A stretch of DNA of 64,000 nucleotides from AP-15 sp963712825 (lineage in GTDB: Bacteria > Pseudomonadota > Alphaproteobacteria > ATCC43930 > CGMCC-115725), in contig CAVQJP010000015.1 in NCBI GenBank assembly GCA_963712825.1, forward strand, positions 86,922 through 150,921, read 5' to 3'. Positions 34,922-42,995 of the stretch are shown in pieces. The notes beneath the pieces are model-generated. The model did no database searches. It worked only from the letters and a program-made list of their open reading frames with translations, and was not told where the DNA came from. Position numbers and translations under genes: made by a program. Position 1 is the first letter of the stretch, and each line of letters starts with the position of its first letter.

Positions 34922-35393
34922 GCAAATTCCACAGCTTTGTTGCGGCGCGGGCCCAAGCCCGCCACGCGAACGGTCGTTGGGTAGTTCCGTCCGGGTCTTC
35001 TTCGACGGTTGTCCCGGCGTGCCATTTGCCCCTCTCCAAAAATCGCGGCTTCGTTCATCAAAACCGCCGGCGGAGCGCGACGGCGCTTGACAGCTTTCCG
35101 CCGTAGCATAAAATCATTCCAAGGTGTGGGCTTGGCCCGCATCGGCGCCGCCCCGTCCAGCGCGTTAAGCGACGGGACTCGGGTGACGCATGTACAAGCC
35201 TCGGGGAAAGCGGTACGCAACGATGCGAACCCCACCCAACAGGTCTCTGCAAATCGACTGGCTCGCCTTGTCCCGGTGCGGTAGCCTTTGGCTGCGGTGG
35301 AACACGGCTGACGGCACCCCGCCGGCGACCGGCAACGGTTCGCGAGTTTTCTAGCATCGATACGCACTACCAACACCAGGAGGAGGGCCCAAG
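34922..35393 (+). promoter_or_regulatory. Long intergenic region with a strong promoter for the DUF1800 operon
   Basis: No gene is visible in these 472 bases. A near-consensus promoter, TTGACA (35087-35092), 16-bp spacer, TAAAAT (35109-35114), points towards the DUF1800 gene. The transcript would start near 35121, leaving a 5' untranslated region of about 270 nt before the ATG at 35394, which has a good AGGAGGAG ribosome-binding site. This is long enough for an RNA-level control element; I recognise no known riboswitch. Confidence 0.55.
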
Positions 35394-36800
35394 ATGGCTT
35401 ATCAGGAAGACATCGCTTTAATGGCGCATCTGATGCGGCGGGCGGGCTTTGGCGCCGGTCGTGACGAGATCGAAGCGCGCGCCGCCAAGGGTTATGATGC
35501 GACGGTCGAGGAATTGCTGCACCCGGAGGCGCAGCCGCCGGTCGATGCCTACGAGCTGCTGCGCTATCAGCCGGCGTCGTTGCTGCCGGGTGGACAGCCG
35601 CCGATGGGCAATCTCAACTGGATGTACTATCTGGTGAACACCAAGCGGCCGCTTGAAGAGAAGATGGCGCTGTTCTGGCATCATGTCTTCGCAACCGGCA
35701 ATTCGAAGGTCGACAATTACGACCAGCTCTTGGAGCAGATCAACCTGTTCCGTGAAAAGGGCATGGGGAACTACCGCGACCTGCTGCTCACGATCGCCAG
35801 AAATCCGACGATGATCTTCTGGCTCGACAACCAGCAGAACCACGGCACCGCGGTCAACGAGAACTGGGGCCGCGAGCTGCTCGAACTGTTCAGCCTCGGC
35901 GCCGGCAACTACACCGAGACCGATGTTCGCGAGTGCTCGCGGGCGTTCACCGGCTGGACCTTTGAGACCAAGATCCCGCGCGCGCCCTATGGCCGATTCC
36001 CTTGGAAATTCGAGTATCGCGCGGCCGATCACGATGACGGCGAGAAGGTGTTTCTGGGGCATAAGGGACGGTTCAACGGCGAAGACATCATTGACATCGT
36101 CGTACAGCAGCCTGCTTGCGGCAGGTTCATTTGCCGGCACCTGTACAACTTCTTCGTCGCCGACGAGCCGCAAGTCCCGGCTTGGCCGATCGAGGCGCCG
36201 CGCGACCAAAAGGCGATCGACACGCTGGTGGGCGCGTTCCGCGACTCGAAGTTCGACATGCGCTCGGTTCTGCGGGTGCTGTTCAAGTCGGACTTCTTTA
36301 AGAACGCCCGCTTCCAGCACATGAAATCGCCCGCGGAAGTCGTGGTCGGCACGCTGCGGCTGGTCGGCGGGCACGAGCTCCCGAGACCCGGCTATGGCGA
36401 TCTGTCGATGCAGCCCACCTATATGGGTCAGGACCTGCTCAATCCGCCATCGGTAGAAGGGTGGCACACCGGCAAGGAATGGATCAACAGCGGCTCGTTG
36501 ATGGCCCGGATCAACTTTGTTGCGGAAAAGGTCGGCGATCCGTCATTGCCGGGCGTCCGCGCGATCATCGACCGGCTGAAGCAGCATGGCTCGCTGAACC
36601 CCGATCAGCTCGTCGACGGTTGTCTTGACCTGATGGGTCCGGTGGAAGTCGGTGCCGACACCAAGCAGGAGCTGACCGCGCAAGCCAAGGATTGGGGCCG
36701 GATCAGCTGGGACAGCGAGGCGAATGCCGAAGTCGCCGACCAGCGCACCGGCGAAATGCTGCAGCTGATCGCGGCAACCAGAGAGTACCAGTTCGCCTAG
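35394..36800 (+). CDS. DUF1800 domain protein
   Basis: A 468-residue protein of the DUF1800 family. Recognisable parts are AHLMRRAGFGAGRDEIEA at the start, MALFWHHVFATGNSKV, FWLDNQQNHGTAVNENWGRELLELFSLGAGNYTE split over residues about 140-175, and FTGWTF. The function of the family is not known; members are usually encoded beside DUF1501 proteins, as here. No signal peptide is apparent, although many family members are exported. It is the first gene of an operon with DUF1501 and NHL genes, bracketed by two irr genes. Confidence 0.88.
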   Translation: MAYQEDIALMAHLMRRAGFGAGRDEIEARAAKGYDATVEELLHPEAQPPVDAYELLRYQPASLLPGGQPPMGNLNWMYYLVNTKRPLEEKMALFWHHVFATGNSKVDNYDQLLEQINLFREKGMGNYRDLLLTIARNPTMIFWLDNQQNHGTAVNENWGRELLELFSLGAGNYTETDVRECSRAFTGWTFETKIPRAPYGRFPWKFEYRAADHDDGEKVFLGHKGRFNGEDIIDIVVQQPACGRFICRHLYNFFVADEPQVPAWPIEAPRDQKAIDTLVGAFRDSKFDMRSVLRVLFKSDFFKNARFQHMKSPAEVVVGTLRLVGGHELPRPGYGDLSMQPTYMGQDLLNPPSVEGWHTGKEWINSGSLMARINFVAEKVGDPSLPGVRAIIDRLKQHGSLNPDQLVDGCLDLMGPVEVGADTKQELTAQAKDWGRISWDSEANAEVADQRTGEMLQLIAATREYQFA

Positions 36801-36836
36801 TGATCAAATCTCATATCTGACTAAGGAGGAAGGCGC

Positions 36837-37973
36837 ATGCCAGCAACACAGACAACGCAAAAGGATCCCGTGATCGTTGTGCTTCAGCTCACGGGCGGAA
36901 ACGACTATCTGAACACGGTGATCCCCTACAACAACCCGCTGTACCGCGATAACCGGAAGGCGGTCGGGATTCCGGACAATCAGATCATCCATCTCGACAA
37001 GGATTACGGCATCCCGCACTACATGGCACCGCTGAAGCAGTTCTGGGATGACAAGAAGCTCGCCATCCTGCACGGCGTCGGCTACGCCAACTCGCCGCGG
37101 TCGCATTTCCGCTCGATGGACATCTGGCATACCTGCGAGCCGGAGAAGGTCGGGACCGAAGGGTGGCTGGGCCGGGTGGCGCGCGAATTCGACCCCAACA
37201 AAGAGAACGTGGTCACCACCGTCAGCTTTGGCCCGAGCCTGCCGCGGTCTCTGTCGGTGCCGGGCGTTCCGGTCGCCTGCGTCGGCGGCGCGTTGGAAAA
37301 ATACGGGTTCCTGCCGACGGTTCAGGGCAACCAGCGGGCGCAGGTGCTTGATCGTTTCAAGCAGATGTACCAGCCGGGGGCCGGCAGCGACGTCCTGGAC
37401 TACATGGGCACCACCGGCCTCGATTCGCTGAAGGGCGAGGACATCCTTAAGGTAGCCCCACAGAACTACAAGTCGACGGTCGAGTATCCGAACACCTCGA
37501 TCGCCCGTAAGCTCAAGGGCATCGCCCAGGTGCACACGGCCGATTTGGGCAGCCGGATCTTCTACTGCGATCACGGCACGTTCGACACTCATGCCGGCCA
37601 AAATCCCGGTCACGGCAATCTGTGGACGGCCGTGACCGAGGGTATCGATGCGTTTATGAAAGACCTGCGCGAGCACGACCACGCCGACAACGTGATCCTG
37701 CTGATGTTCTCCGAATTCGGACGTCGTGTCCGCGACAACGGCTCCGGGACCGATCACGGCGCCGGCGGCGTCGCCTTTGTGCTCGGCGAACAAGTCCAGG
37801 GCGGTCACTACGGCGAGATGCCTTCCCTTAAGGCAGAGCATCTTGTTCAAGGCGACTTGAACCCGAATATGGACTTCCGCAGCGTCTACTCGACGATCCT
37901 CGACAAGTGGCTGAAGCTCAATCCGGTGCCGATCGTCAACGGCACCTTTGAGAAGCCCGCTTTCCTGAACTAG
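36837..37973 (+). CDS. DUF1501 family protein
   Basis: A 378-residue DUF1501 protein, related to sulfatase/alkaline-phosphatase-like folds. Visible patterns are VIVVLQLTGGNDYLNTVIP, HGVGYANSPRSHFRSMDIWHT, YCDHGTFDTHAGQN and LLMFSEFGRRVRDNGSGTDHG, where the conserved Asp and His residues could bind metal. Many relatives carry a Tat signal, and none is visible here. An AGGAGG site precedes the ATG. It follows the DUF1800 gene by 36 bp. The pair is common in bacteria but biochemically uncharacterised. Confidence 0.88.
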   Translation: MPATQTTQKDPVIVVLQLTGGNDYLNTVIPYNNPLYRDNRKAVGIPDNQIIHLDKDYGIPHYMAPLKQFWDDKKLAILHGVGYANSPRSHFRSMDIWHTCEPEKVGTEGWLGRVAREFDPNKENVVTTVSFGPSLPRSLSVPGVPVACVGGALEKYGFLPTVQGNQRAQVLDRFKQMYQPGAGSDVLDYMGTTGLDSLKGEDILKVAPQNYKSTVEYPNTSIARKLKGIAQVHTADLGSRIFYCDHGTFDTHAGQNPGHGNLWTAVTEGIDAFMKDLREHDHADNVILLMFSEFGRRVRDNGSGTDHGAGGVAFVLGEQVQGGHYGEMPSLKAEHLVQGDLNPNMDFRSVYSTILDKWLKLNPVPIVNGTFEKPAFLN

Positions 37974-37994
37974 GAAGAGCGTCGATGCCGCATA

Positions 37995-38024
37995 CCCTTC
38001 CTGCAGTTTCGGCTGCGGGAAGGG
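37995..38024 (+). other. Intercistronic stem-loop
   Basis: CCCTTCC-TGCAG, a TTTCGG loop, then CTGC-GGGAAGGG form a stable imperfect hairpin between the DUF1501 and NHL genes. There is no T tail, so it is more likely an mRNA stability or processing element than a terminator. Confidence 0.5.
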
Positions 38025-38073
38025 AAGCGGAGCAAAGCTTAGGAAAATAGCGCGGTCAAAGAGGAGGAGCGCG

Positions 38074-39177
38074 ATGCCGCTCACCACAGTCTCGGAAGGA
38101 CGGGTGTTTGATTGGAGCCATGCCGTCGGGCGCAACGCCGCCCGCGGCCCGGGTTTCAATTATGTACAAACGATGTGCCTCGGCAAAAACGGCGTTCTCT
38201 ATGCCGCCAACCGCGGCAACGAAAATAATTTCGGGATGCACGTCAACAAGGTGCAGCTCGGCGGCCCCGGCGAAGAAGAGCACATCGCCGATTTTTGCGA
38301 ATACGGCGAAGGCGAGGGAAATTGCACTTGGCCGTTCGGGGTCGCGGTCGACGACAACGACCATGTCTACGTGTCGGACGACTGGACAAACACGATCTCG
38401 GTGTTCGACGGCAGCGGTAATTTCCTGCGCAAATGGGGCACCACCGGCAGCGGTGACGGCGAATTGCTGCGCCCCGCCGGCCTTGCGGTCGAGAAGAACG
38501 GCAACATAATCGTCGTCGACAGCGGCAATAACCGCCTGCAGGTCTTCACCCCCGACGGCAAGTTCGTCGGGAAGTGCGGCCGGGGTGGCAGCGGCGACGG
38601 CGAGTTCAACCAGCCCTGGGGAATCACCCTCGACAAAGACGGCAACATCTACGTCGCCGACTGGAAGAACCATCGCGTCCAGAAGCTGTCCCCCGAGGGC
38701 AAGTTCCTGATGAAGTTCGGCGAATACGGCAAGGTCGAGGAGCCCGAGGGCGCCTACGCCGTGACCATGTTCGGCCCGTACGTCGCCGCCGGCGAGGAGA
38801 CCAAGGGATACCCAAAGCCGGGCACGCTCAATCATCCGACCGATGTTGCGATCGACACCGATGGCGACATCTATGTCACCGATTGGGGCAATCATCGGGT
38901 TTGCGTTTTCGACGCCGAGGGCAAGCCGATCGCCAATCTGATCGGCGATGCCCAAGTGTTGTCGAAATGGGGACAGCAGACCGTCGATGCCAACCCGGAC
39001 ATGGCAAAGGCGCGGCGGCGGGTCAGGAGCCTGGAGCCGCAATGGCGCTTCTGCTTCCCGACGGCGGTCGAGTTTGACCCCGCGACGGACAGCATCATCG
39101 TTGCCGACAGCCAGCGCAATCGGCTGCAAGTCTACAAGAAAGTGCGCGACTACAGCGATTTCCAAGCGAACCTGTAA
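38074..39177 (+). CDS. NHL-repeat beta-propeller protein
   Basis: A 367-residue protein built of about six NHL-type blades. Repeated units include NTISVFDGSGNFLRKWG, LRPAGLAVEKNGNIIVVD, NRLQVFTPDGKFVGKCG, NQPWGITLDKDGNIYVAD, HRVQKLSPEGKFLMKFG and NHPTDVAIDTDGDIYVTD. There is no signal peptide. NHL propellers bind proteins or carry lyase-type active sites; nothing points to one particular reaction. It is the third gene of the DUF1800-DUF1501 operon and is closed by a clear terminator. Confidence 0.88.
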   Translation: MPLTTVSEGRVFDWSHAVGRNAARGPGFNYVQTMCLGKNGVLYAANRGNENNFGMHVNKVQLGGPGEEEHIADFCEYGEGEGNCTWPFGVAVDDNDHVYVSDDWTNTISVFDGSGNFLRKWGTTGSGDGELLRPAGLAVEKNGNIIVVDSGNNRLQVFTPDGKFVGKCGRGGSGDGEFNQPWGITLDKDGNIYVADWKNHRVQKLSPEGKFLMKFGEYGKVEEPEGAYAVTMFGPYVAAGEETKGYPKPGTLNHPTDVAIDTDGDIYVTDWGNHRVCVFDAEGKPIANLIGDAQVLSKWGQQTVDANPDMAKARRRVRSLEPQWRFCFPTAVEFDPATDSIIVADSQRNRLQVYKKVRDYSDFQANL

Positions 39178-39192
39178 TCCTGAGTCGTCTTC

Positions 39193-39226
39193 GGTGCCGC
39201 CGCAATGCGTGGCGGCACCGTTTTTT
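39193..39226 (+). terminator. Rho-independent terminator after the NHL gene
   Basis: A perfect 9-bp stem GGTGCCGCC / GGCGGCACC (39193-39201 and 39211-39219) with a 9-base loop is followed by G and six T. It ends the DUF1800-DUF1501-NHL operon. Confidence 0.9.
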
Positions 39227-39379
39227 ACCGGCACCTGACAGGTTTTTCTGTTCGACGGCGGGCGCGCGCTTACCGCCACGGCAAAAACGAGGCGCTTCGG
39301 CGCTAATTTCCACCAGAAAATTGGACGATTTGTGAATGCGGCTGTTTATTTCGACAGCGCATGTGGTTATCTTTGTGAC

Positions 39380-39805
39380 ATGAATAAGGCGTATCCCTCT
39401 TCGACGATTTTGCAGCGGCTCCGCGCAGTCGGATTGCGGCCGACGCGTCAACGCCTCGCCCTGGCCCGGCTTCTTCTCGAAAGCGGGGATCGTCACGTCA
39501 CCGCCGAGCATCTGCACGGCGAAGCGATGGCGGCGGGCATCAAAGTATCGCTCGCCACGGTCTACAACACCCTGCATCAATTCACCGAAGCCGGGCTGCT
39601 GCGGGAGGCGGTCGTCGAGCCGGGCCGCTCGTACTTCGACACCAACACCGACGACCACCATCATTTCTTTTGCGAGACGACCGGCGAGCTGCGCGACATC
39701 CCGGCGCACCATCTTTCGGTCAGCGGTTTGCCGACCCCGCCCGTCGGCACCGAAATCCGCCGCGTCGACATCATCGTCCGCGTCCGCGCCGACCGCGCAG
39801 TCTAA
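39380..39805 (+). CDS. irr: Irr-type Fur-family iron/haem response regulator, copy 2
   Basis: A 141-residue Irr paralogue with the same signatures as copy 1: LRAVGLRPTRQRLALARLLL, SLATVYNTLHQFTEAGLL, YFDTNTDDHHHFF and GTEIRRVDIIVRVR. It has no N-terminal haem regulatory motif. ATG 39380 matches the length of copy 1; a GTG at 39332 would add 16 residues without homology. It sits after the terminator of the DUF1800 operon and before the remains of an Fe-S reductase gene and DUF3501. In other alphaproteobacteria such genes accompany rubrerythrin-type iron genes. Confidence 0.88.
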   Translation: MNKAYPSSTILQRLRAVGLRPTRQRLALARLLLESGDRHVTAEHLHGEAMAAGIKVSLATVYNTLHQFTEAGLLREAVVEPGRSYFDTNTDDHHHFFCETTGELRDIPAHHLSVSGLPTPPVGTEIRRVDIIVRVRADRAV

Positions 39806-39939
39806 GAAGCAGCTTTCGCCCTTCCTCTGGCGCAAGACGGCGGCGCACCCCGCACCCTGATCGCTTCATTTCGTCGGAGCAGCTTGTTGGCGATAAAGCC
39901 TCTTGGCTCGTTTCGGGCATGGGTCGGGAGGAGCCGGTT

Positions 39940-40313
39940 AGTCGACAGGCTACGACATCGTAGCGCTGGTTCCGTCTTGCGCGCTGAGCTCAAATGCGAG
40001 TGGCCGCCGATCCTGCCCGACGATCCCGCGGTCAAAAGATCGCGGCCGCGATCGTCTCGTGGGGCGTCGTGCTGAAGAAGAATTTCGACACCGCGATCAA
40101 AACCGGCAAGCCGGTCGCCCGCCAAGCTCCGAAAAATGCGACCCCCTTTGCGTCGTCCGAACGCCCGTTGGCCGCGATCCACATCGCGCAAGGATGGAAA
40201 TCGAGGCGGGCGGCGCGACTCTGCCCTATCCGCCAATGCACCCGGTCGAGCTGTTCGCCCGTGCCTACGGCGTCGCCGGCGCGTGGTCTGACGAGAAGAT
40301 CAGGAGAGGATGA
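39940..40313 (+). pseudogene. Remnant of a GlpC-like (Fe-S)-binding oxidoreductase
   Basis: Pieces of one protein appear in successive frames. YDIVALVPSCAL (about 39950-39985) is followed one frame on by LKCEWPPILPDDPAVK (39991-40036), then WGVVLKKNFDTAIKTGKPVAR with PFASSERPLAAIHIAQG (40060-40195). After another shift come MEIEAGG and HPVELFARAYGV up to a stop at 40313. These match the C-terminal third of GlpC-like iron-sulfur oxidoreductases that precede DUF3501 genes. At least three frameshifts and an internal deletion (the section with the second CCG/HC motif) make it non-functional. The N-terminal two thirds are missing. Confidence 0.7.
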
Positions 40314-40759
40314 GTGAACTCCATACTCCGGCAAAACGCCGGCTGACGCGCGACGACATTTTGCCGCTCGCCGACTATGCTGTGGTCCGCAGGGAACGCC
40401 GCCGCCAGGTCAGCGAACTGAAGCGCCGGCGCCGGGTCGAGGTCGGGCCGTTCGCGACCGTTCATTTCGAGAACTTCGAGACGACGCAGCAGCAGGTTCA
40501 GGAGATGCTCTACATCGAAAAGGGCGGCGACGCCCAGTTCGCCGAGGAGTTCGAAGCCTACAACCCGATGATCCCGCAAGGCTCGGAGCTCAGCGGCACG
40601 GTCATACTCGAGATCGACGATCCGGTGCGGCGGGCTGCGGCCCTCAACCGGCTCGGCGGGATCGTGCACCGGGCCTTTATCGATGTCGCCGGCGTCAGAG
40701 TGCGTGGCGAACCCGATCCGACGCGCGAAAGCACCAGCTCGAGAGCCCCGGTGCGATGA
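40310..40759 (+). CDS. DUF3501 family protein
   Basis: A 149-residue protein of the DUF3501 family, starting RRLTRDDILPLADYAVVRRERR and continuing VGPFATVHFENFETTQQQVQEML and EAYNPMIPQGSELSGTVILEI. Function unknown. In many proteobacteria it is encoded directly behind a GlpC-like Fe-S protein and rubrerythrin. Here the Fe-S gene upstream is a wreck, yet DUF3501 is intact, so it may act alone. The ATG overlaps the stop of the remnant (ATGA), preserving the old operon junction. It overlaps the TPR gene by 4 bp. Confidence 0.85.
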   Translation: MSELHTPAKRRLTRDDILPLADYAVVRRERRRQVSELKRRRRVEVGPFATVHFENFETTQQQVQEMLYIEKGGDAQFAEEFEAYNPMIPQGSELSGTVILEIDDPVRRAAALNRLGGIVHRAFIDVAGVRVRGEPDPTRESTSSRAPVR

Positions 40760-41415
40760 GCGGCGACGATCCCCTGCAAGCCGCCGTCGACCGGCAGCAA
40801 GCGCAACTGCAGACGGCGCACGGCATCTTTGGCGAGGATCACCCGCAGACCATGACGGCGATGCTCGATCTTGCCGAGGCGCTGTGGACGCAGGGCCGGC
40901 TGATCGCCGCCCGCAAGCTCGAAGAGCAGGTCGTGGCCGGGCGCCGGCGGCTGCTCGGCGTCGACAACGCCGACACTTTGAAAGCGGTAGGCAAGCTGGC
41001 GGTGACGATGGCGGCGCAGGGCGAGCTCGCCGAGGCCCGGCGGCTCCAGGAGCAAATCGTCGCCGGAATGCGCGCGCTTGACGGCGAGACCGGGCGTGAC
41101 ACGTTGCGCGCGATCAACAATCTCGCCGGAACCGTCGCCGCGCAGGGCGACCTCGCCGGGGCGCGCGAGATGCTGCAAACGGTCATCGCGGTACTCGGCC
41201 GCGAGCATAGCGAGCAGCATCCCGACTGTCTCGCCGCGATGGGCAATCTCGCCGGCATTCTGTGGCAGGAGGGCGACCAGGCCGAGGCCTGCGAGCTGCA
41301 GCGGCAGGTTGTCGAAAGTTGCCGGCAGGTTCACGGCGAGGCCGACCGGGCTACGCAAACCGCGGCAGCGGTGCTCGAAACAATGGAACGCGACACCGGT
41401 TTCCCGCTTGGCTAA
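40756..41415 (+). CDS. Tetratricopeptide-repeat protein
   Basis: A 219-residue protein made of about four 42-residue repeats of the kinesin-light-chain/TPR_12 type. Examples are GEDHPQTMTAMLDLAEALWTQ, VDNADTLKAVGKLAVTMAAQ, ETGRDTLRAINNLAGTVAAQ and EQHPDCLAAMGNLAGILWQE, each followed by an ALEARxLxEQVV-like helix. It is a soluble protein-interaction scaffold without an enzymatic domain. Coupling to DUF3501 (4-bp overlap) suggests that they work together. Confidence 0.85.
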   Translation: MSGDDPLQAAVDRQQAQLQTAHGIFGEDHPQTMTAMLDLAEALWTQGRLIAARKLEEQVVAGRRRLLGVDNADTLKAVGKLAVTMAAQGELAEARRLQEQIVAGMRALDGETGRDTLRAINNLAGTVAAQGDLAGAREMLQTVIAVLGREHSEQHPDCLAAMGNLAGILWQEGDQAEACELQRQVVESCRQVHGEADRATQTAAAVLETMERDTGFPLG

Positions 41416-41459
41416 GATCGCGACGTCACCGGGTCCCCCGTTGCCGAAAGGTCGCACGG

Positions 41460-42275
41460 ATGTCGATCTACACGCTGATGCCGCTCCATGAATCGCTCGG
41501 CCTCGCCGTCATCGGGGTCGATCTGGGCGCGCCGCTCGATGAGGAGACCGCCGAAAACCTCGCGGGGCTATTGGCGCAGCACTTGGTGCTGGTGTTTCCT
41601 GCGCAGTCGCTCTCTCCCGACCAGTATCTCGCCGCTGCCGGCATCTTTGGACCGCCGATGCGGCGGCACTGTTCGCAGCACCACATGCCCGGCTATCCCG
41701 ATATCGGGTTCGTCCGGCACCGCGACGGCCGGCGCGCCGCCGAAACCTGGCACACGGACCACACCGACCGCGAATGCCCGCCGGCGGCGACGGTGCTGTA
41801 CGGCGTCGAGATCCCGGCCGCGGGCGGCGGCACCAGCATCGCCGACATGCGTGCGGCCTATTGGGCGTTGCCCGACGAAGAGCGCCGTCGCCTCGAAACC
41901 TTGCGTACCGTTAACACACTCGACCCCGAGCGCGCCGACACGCGCGCCGACGATCTCGCCAAAAACGGTGCCCCGGCGGTCCATCCGATGGTGCGCACCC
42001 ATCCGGTCAGCCGCGAGCGGTCGGTTTATTTTCACCCGGGCAAAACCACCCGGATCGAGGGCATGACGCGCGACGCAAGCCGGGCCTACCTCGCGGATCT
42101 TGTCGAGCGGATGATCCAGCCGGAGATCGTCTACCAGCACAGCTGGGTCAAAGGCGATGTGCTGGTCATCGACGACCGCGCCACTTTGCACCGGGTGCAT
42201 GACGATCACAACCACAGCGAGAGCCGGCTGCTGTGGCGCATCATCGTCGAAGGCGACCGCCCAGTTTTGCTGTAG
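41460..42275 (+). CDS. TauD/TfdA-family Fe(II)/2-oxoglutarate dioxygenase
   Basis: A 271-residue dioxygenase. The iron ligands are H98-T-D100 (ETWHTDHTD) and the distal His in DDRATLHRVHDD. The following SRLLWRIIVEG carries the Arg that anchors 2-oxoglutarate. The family includes taurine and 2,4-D dioxygenases, and the substrate here is open. The first 20 residues (LHESLGLAVIGVDLGAPL) match the TauD N-terminal strand. It is independent of the partial TauD at the left edge, from which it differs clearly. The maiA-like gene follows by 75 bp. Confidence 0.9.
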   Translation: MSIYTLMPLHESLGLAVIGVDLGAPLDEETAENLAGLLAQHLVLVFPAQSLSPDQYLAAAGIFGPPMRRHCSQHHMPGYPDIGFVRHRDGRRAAETWHTDHTDRECPPAATVLYGVEIPAAGGGTSIADMRAAYWALPDEERRRLETLRTVNTLDPERADTRADDLAKNGAPAVHPMVRTHPVSRERSVYFHPGKTTRIEGMTRDASRAYLADLVERMIQPEIVYQHSWVKGDVLVIDDRATLHRVHDDHNHSESRLLWRIIVEGDRPVLL

Positions 42276-42349
42276 CCCGCGCCGCGCCAGGGTCGGCACG
42301 AGTCGCCCGCCCGCGCCCGTTTGCAACCGAGGCGAGGGAGGCCGCAGCG

Positions 42350-42991
42350 ATGAAGCTTTACGGATTTTTTCGGTCCTCGGCCGCGTTTCGGGTCCGCATC
42401 GCGCTGAACTTGAAGGGCCTGTCCTACGAATCCGCTTCGATCCATCTGCGCCATAACGACCAGGGGCGGCCGGAATACCGCGAGGTCAACCCGCAAGGAC
42501 TGGTGCCGGCGCTCGAGACCGACGGTCACACCCTGATCCAGTCGCTGGCAATCATCGAATACCTCGACGAAACCCATCCCGACCCGCCGCTGTTGCCGGC
42601 TGCTCCGGCGGAGCGGGCGCGGGTGCGGGCGTTGGCCGACATCGTCGCCTGCGATATCCACCCGATCAACAATCTGCGCGTGCTGCGCTACCTCTCGCGC
42701 AATTTCGGCCGGGACGAGGACGACATCGGCGGCTGGTACAATCATTGGATCGACGCCGGGTTCCAGGCGCTGGAGGCGCTGCTCGCTCCCGACCCGCGCA
42801 CCGGCGTCTTTTGCCACGGCGACCGTCCGGGTCTAGCCGACCTGGCACTGGTCCCGCAGGTGGTCAACGCCGAGCGCTACCAGCTCGACATGTCGCCCTA
42901 TCCGACGATCGCGCGGATTTACCAGCGCTGCATGACATTGCCGCCGTTTCAGGCCGCCCATCCGAATAATCAGCCCGACAGGGAATCCTGA
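42350..42991 (+). CDS. maiA: Maleylacetoacetate isomerase (zeta-class GST)
   Basis: A 213-residue zeta-class glutathione transferase that isomerises maleylacetoacetate to fumarylacetoacetate in tyrosine and homogentisate breakdown. Features are YGFFRSSAAFRVRIALNLKGL, VNPQGLVPALETDG, SLAIIEYLDETHP and CDIHPINNLRVLRYL. The usual SSCSxRVR motif reads SSAAFRVR here: the active-site Cys is replaced by Ala, while the important Ser is kept. A GAGGGAGG site precedes ATG 42350. No other homogentisate-pathway gene is in the window. Confidence 0.88.
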   Translation: MKLYGFFRSSAAFRVRIALNLKGLSYESASIHLRHNDQGRPEYREVNPQGLVPALETDGHTLIQSLAIIEYLDETHPDPPLLPAAPAERARVRALADIVACDIHPINNLRVLRYLSRNFGRDEDDIGGWYNHWIDAGFQALEALLAPDPRTGVFCHGDRPGLADLALVPQVVNAERYQLDMSPYPTIARIYQRCMTLPPFQAAHPNNQPDRES

Positions 42992-42995
42992 GCGG

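Noticed and set aside
39802..40236. Minus-strand open frame of 144 codons opposite the Fe-S reductase remains
   Set aside because: Arg/Ala-rich composition typical of an antisense frame in GC-rich DNA; the plus strand carries clear GlpC-like fragments.
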